The notes beneath the pieces are model-generated. The model was not told the origin of the DNA and did no database searches. It saw nothing but the letters and a program-made list of their open reading frames with translations. A stretch of 64,000 bases of DNA from Callorhinus ursinus. Taxonomy: Eukaryota > Chordata > Mammalia > Carnivora > Otariidae. Location: the NCBI RefSeq assembly GCF_003265705.1, contig NW_020312775.1, forward strand, positions 62,001 to 126,000, written 5' to 3'. The position numbers were made by a program, and so were the translations under genes. This document shows positions 59,998-64,000 of this stretch, piece by piece (within the stretch, counting starts at the first letter, position 1; the number at the start of each line of letters is the position of its first letter).

Positions 59998-61518
59998 TCT
60001 CTTCTATTTTTTTTGTTCTTATATTCTTACTGGACTCCTTTCTTGAGGTTAAAATTATTTTTGATATTCATTTTAGTTCTTCCAGTGATTTTCTATGTTT
60101 ACTATAGTTTTTTGAGAATTTTTATTAGTGGTTGCTTTAAGGATTACAACATGCATCTTAATTTATTGTAACCTATTTCAGATTAATGCTAATGAAATTC
60201 CAATAAAACAAAGATAATTTGTTCAGATAAAAATTCCATTCTATCCCTCCCTCCTCTGTGCTATTGCCATGTATATTACATCTACATATGTTATAAATCC
60301 AACAATACAGAGTTATAATCATTGTTTTGTGTCATCTTATGCCTTTTAAAGAATTTAAGAGAAGAAATGAGAAAATATATTGATAAAGTCTCTTATATTA
60401 ATCCATATATTTACCATACCTGTTGCTATTCATTTCTTTCTGAGGATTTGAGTTAATGTCTGGTGTCATTTTTTTCAGCCTGAAGGACTTCTTGTATTGT
60501 TTCTTGTAAGACAGGTATGCACAACAAATTCTCTCTGTCTTTTTCTGCAATGTCTTTATTTAATCTTAGCTTCTAAATAATAATTTTTTCTGGATATAGA
60601 AATTTTGGTTGGCAAGGTTTTTTCCAGCATCACTGCCTTCTGACCATGTTGCTTCCGATAGGAAGTTGGTCCCTAGTCATATTTTTGATCCCTTGTATGT
60701 GCCAAGTCATTTTTCTTTTGCTGTCTTCAGTTTTCTCTTTGTCATTGGTTTTTAGTAGTTTGACTATGATGTGTCTAGTTGTAGTTCCCTTAGTAATTAT
60801 TCTACTTGGGGTTTGTTGAGCTTCTTGTTACTGTAGATCAATATTTTTTTATCAAAATTTGGGAAGTTTTCAGGTATATTACTTTAAATATATTTCTGCC
60901 CCCCCCCACTACTGCCACTCCCATTACTTTGTACACTTGATGATGTTCCAAAGATCCCTGAGACTGTTCATTGTTCATTATTTTTTTCTCTTTGTTCTTC
61001 AGAGTAGATAATTTCTCAAGATATATCCTCATATTCACAGTTTTTTGATGTTATTATTGTTGTTTTTGCCATTTCAAATATGCTCTTGAGCCTTAAGTGA
61101 AATGTTCATTTTAGTTATTGTACTTTACAAATTGAACCAAATGGAAATTTGTTTCTTATTTTACTTCTATCTCTTTATTGAGGACCCTTATTTGTCGACT
61201 CATTGTTCCACACTTTTGTATAATTATATTAAAGTGATTTCTTTAGTTATCTGGATATATTTATAATTTCTGTTTTGAAGTCTTTATCTGCTAAATCTAA
61301 TACCTGGTGACACTCAAAGGCAGTTTCTTTTGACTTTTTCCCCCCTGAGAATGGGTTACAAATTCTTGTTTCTTTTCATGTCTTGTAATATTTTGTTGAA
61401 AACTGGAAATTTTTGATAATATATTTTTGTAACTCTGGTAGTTATTTTTTTAATTGTTTAGTAATAAGCTTGGGCTAAAACTATCTCAGCTATAATATAT
61501 GGCAACTGATGTCTTAGT

Positions 61519-61615
61519 TGTGTGTTTGTTTGTACTTGTGTATGTGTGTGTATACCTATTATATATATAATATATAATATATATAATATACCTATATATA
61601 TAAAATCTCCACTTT

Positions 61616-61669
<54 letters not shown>
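61519..61669. repeat. Compound TG/TA microsatellite
   Basis: TG-rich, TA-rich, (GT)n and then about 40 bp of (AT)n follow one another. It makes artificial Tyr/Ile and Thr/His frames on both strands. Confidence 0.93.
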
Positions 61670-61673
<4 letters not shown>

Positions 61674-62285
61674 ATATCCTAGAGGTAGTCCCTGGTCTCC
61701 ATAGCTTAATAGCTAAATAAGATTGGATAGAATTTGTGCTCAAACAACTCAAGCCAGTAAGGTTTCTACCCCTGTCATTGTATCTAAGTGTGGGTAGAGG
61801 AACACATTCAAAGTTCTGGCCACATTCAAGTCTGTCTGTCTTGGCTCTACTTTTTCTTTGTAGAATGTCCACATAAGTTTTATTCCTTATACCCATGGTT
61901 AAAAGTCCCTAAATGCCTCCCATATTGCCTCTCATCCCAGGAAGGTCAGATATACAGTGGACTTCTGGGTTGGTTGATTCAGCAGCTCAGTGATTTAATC
62001 AAGAACCCAGGTTCTTTCCACCTTTTTGATCTGCTGTCTTAAATGATGACTCCACATGCAGTCTGGAAACAAGAGGGAGGAGCAGTTCCAGCATCATCTC
62101 CAGACATGTAGGGGTGGGAAGCAAGAGGTGTCTGGGAATGTTATTTCTGGAAGTGGATTCTGGTTACACAATGTGTTCACTTTATGAAAATTCTTTAATC
62201 TGTACACTTAATATTTGTGTACTTCTCTGTGTGTGTAATATGCTCAAGGAAAAGCTCTATAAAGTGAAGCAACTTTTAGACTTTT
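61670..62285. other. Unassigned intergenic DNA
   Basis: I see no gene. It may be an L1 5' region. Confidence 0.35.
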
Positions 62286-62287
62286 TA

Positions 62288-62612
62288 ATAAGGATTTTAT
62301 TTTTTTAAGTAATCTCTACACCCAGGCGCTTGGGTAGCTCGGTTGGTTAAGCAACTGCCTTCGGCTCAGGTCATGATCCTGGAGTCCCGGGATCGAGTCC
62401 CGCATCGGGCTCCCTGCTCAGCGGGGAGTCTGCTTCTCCCTCTGACCCTCCCCCCTCTCATGCTCTCTCTCTCTCTCATTCTCTCTCTCAAATAAATAAA
62501 TAAATAAAATCTTTAAAAAAAAAGTAATCTCTACACCCAACATGGGGCTCAAACTCACAACCCTGAGATCAAGAGTCACGTGCTCTACCGACTGAGCCAG
62601 CCAGGCACCCCT
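62288..62612 (-). mobile_element. tRNA-Lys-like SINE (outer), split by a younger SINE
   Basis: The outer element reads 'aagtaatctctacaccca' up to 62,324, then continues from 62,522 through 'ggggctcaaactcacaaccc' to 'gactgagccagccaggcacc'. On the - strand the sequence closely follows a tRNA-Lys, including A- and B-box-like promoter stretches. Confidence 0.9.
62325..62521 (+). mobile_element. Can-SINE (inner), sense, nested in another SINE
   Basis: It reads 'ggcgcttgggtagctcggtt' to (AATA)n and poly(A). It is bounded by a perfect 18-bp target-site duplication 'aagtaatctctacaccca' at 62,307-62,324 and 62,522-62,539. Confidence 0.97.
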
Positions 62613-63598
62613 AAAGTGGAGGAATTTCAAGAAAAATATTAGCAAAGCAATATAATTGATGATATACTGATATATGATTATGGGAAAGTATTAAGGAATG
62701 ACTGATTCCTGGGAATCTGCTTTACACCATTATTATTATCATACCTGGTTTTGGTGGATAGAGTTGAATAAACAGTAAATACCCATTGATGATAATGCAG
62801 ACTAAGAGAAGAGGCTTAGGAGAACAAACACTTCATAAATAGTACTATTTGCTTAGATATTTCATTTAGCCTCAAATGGAAGTAAATCAACTTCTACTTG
62901 TTGAGGTGGTTTCTTGACTTCTCTCTTTGGAATAAGCCTTGGGAAGGCCAGGCCGAGTCTCAGCAAATATGAGGAAAATTTACTATTCCTCCATATTTTA
63001 CTCCCAGGGCAGGCATTGCTAATTGATTCCAGAACTCTTGCCCATTGACTCCAATTAAAACTTTGAATTCTTTGCAATACAGAGTCAATGGCAGTTGCTG
63101 CCAACAGTTGCAGCTGGTACTTGGATAACACTTACTTGACATTCCAGACCTAAACTTCTGCCCCAGCCTTAATCCAGAGGATGCTAAGACATGGGTTCCT
63201 CCTGTGCCATGGGCACACCCAGAAAATGTGATATGCCCAGCAGAAAGTGCAAAAGTGAAAAAGGTGACAACTTCTAAAACTGGAGCTCAACACTCTACAT
63301 CTTCTGGACACCATCTCTCTGATCTCAGTTTCACCTTCCCTGACCACAGTTGCCTTCTCTGAATCTCAACTCTTCCTCTTCCCCTCCCTCAGTAATATCA
63401 AAATCTCAGGAACATAGCCTACACTTCTAGACAGAAGAACCTCACCAGGATCCACCTGCATATTCCAAGTGTGACACCACATACAATCAGATCTCACGAA
63501 AGAACCTTCTAGTTTTTATGGACTAAAGTACTATTATGTAGTTAACTCATTTGTTTTCTTTATTAATAGGATGATGGAGGGCAGGAAGATAATAGCAA
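62613..63598. other. Unassigned DNA with two open - strand frames
   Basis: Two adjacent - strand frames, 62,862-63,131 (89 codons) and 63,150-63,347 (65 codons), are open, but I recognise no domain. They could be an old pseudogene or LTR-derived. No splice or promoter evidence supports a gene. Confidence 0.3.
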
Positions 63599-63706
63599 CC
63601 TCCCTGTCTTAGTCAGTTAGGACTGTAATAACAAATTACTATAGACTGGCAGCCTCCCTGTCTTAGTCAGTTAGGACTGCAATAACAAATTACTATAGAC
63701 TGGGTG
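63599..63706. repeat. 54-bp tandem duplication at the edge of a MaLR LTR
   Basis: Copies start 'cctccctgtcttagtcagtt' at 63,599 and 63,653 and differ by one base seen by eye (t/c). The second copy continues into the LTR. Confidence 0.93.
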
Positions 63707-64000
63707 GCTTAAACAATAACTATTTTTCACAATTCTTCAGGATGTGAAGTCAAATGCCAGCAGATCCAGTGTCTGGTGAGAGCCCAATTTCAGAGTTGCA
63801 GATGGCTGTCTTCTCATTTTATCCTCACATGGTGGAGAACAAAGAGAGAGGGGCAACCTCTCTTGTGATCTCTTCTCATAAGGGCACTAATCCAATTCAT
63901 GAGGGCTACACCATCATGATATAATTTCCTCCCAAAGGCCCCAATTCCTAATACCATCACATCAGAGGGTTAGGATTGCCACATATGAAATTTGGGGGGA
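63608..64000 (-). mobile_element. MaLR LTR (MST/MLT1-like), antisense, runs off the window
   Basis: 'gtcttagtcagttaggactg', 'gactgggtggcttaaacaat', 'catgagggctacaccatcat' and 'atatgaaatttgggggga' follow the MaLR LTR in antisense. The last few bases lie beyond 64,000. Confidence 0.85.

Larger units (their letters stand above)
56030..61480 (-). mobile_element. Old antisense L1M with three younger L1 insertions
   Basis: RT-region antisense text (56,200-57,160: 'gttgccaaatgctttt', 'tcatctaggttgtgtaattt') continues at 58,839 and runs through the endonuclease region (about 58,850-59,580), then into 5' parts (to about 61,480). It is interrupted by L1 pieces at about 56,075, 57,176 and 59,596. The far 5' part resembles 28,390-28,480 of the other old L1. 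Confidence 0.7.

Noticed and set aside
61486..61896. 136-codon - strand frame.
   Set aside because: Mostly produced by (AT)n and (GT)n repeats; Tyr/Ile and Thr/His runs only.
62522..62612. tRNA-Lys gene on the - strand.
   Set aside because: The tRNA-like sequence is the head of a SINE with the usual tail, and the same unit occurs at 50,632-50,748. The cloverleaf is degraded.

Overview
This is mammalian X-linked genomic DNA, most likely from an arctoid carnivoran (bear, seal or mustelid group). The assignment to carnivorans rests on many tRNA-Lys-derived Can-SINEs, whose heads read 'gtgcctgggtggctcag' and whose bodies carry 'cccagggtcctgggat'. I see no canid-type SINEC_Cf copy and no felid-type body, so arctoid is an inference from SINE subtype. 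X linkage is inferred from gene content: the only protein-coding genes I recognise belong to the TCEAL (transcription elongation factor A-like) family, which lies at Xq22 in human.

Genes. A TCEAL3/5/6-type gene runs on the + strand (CpG-island promoter about 8.7-9.5 kb, non-coding exons 1 and 2, coding exon 10,250-10,852, poly(A) signal 11,081). A TCEAL2/4-type gene runs on the - strand (CpG-island promoter about 37.0-37.8 kb, exon 1, two copies of exon 2, coding exon 35,115-35,850, poly(A) signal 34,951-34,946). The two converge, which matches the human TCEAL2/TCEAL6 pair. The TCEAL2-type coding exon contains a 10-N assembly gap inside a tandem repeat. That gap alone accounts for its apparent frameshift.

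Structure. Both genes sit in a large inverted duplication, with arms at about 8.07-13.1 kb and 38.25-33.36 kb and a spacer of about 20 kb. Most of the arm sequence is old and diverged, including shared transposon fossils. A tract of about 1.4 kb covering promoter, exon 1 and proximal intron 1 is about 95-98% identical between arms (about 9 differences in about 560 bp over the core). This is the pattern expected of gene conversion confined to the 5' regulatory block while the coding exons diverge. Such conversion has been proposed before for the BEX/WEX(TCEAL)/GASP genes.

Region by region. 0-8 kb holds MaLR LTRs, old L1 and two SINEs. 8-13 kb is the left arm. 13-33 kb is a retroelement spacer: fossil ERV pol, an MLT1-type LTR, a near full-length antisense L1 inserted into an older antisense L1, and a sense L1 inserted into that same older L1. 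33-38 kb is the right arm. 38-43 kb has a fossil hAT transposase, a MaLR LTR and largely unassigned DNA. 42.5-49.5 kb contains a second, smaller inverted repeat around two L1 fragments. 49-64 kb is dense in SINEs, LTRs, truncated L1s (one with a twin-priming inversion) and microsatellites. I see no evidence of RNA genes, CRISPR arrays or prokaryotic features. All percentages are my reading by eye, not computed alignments.
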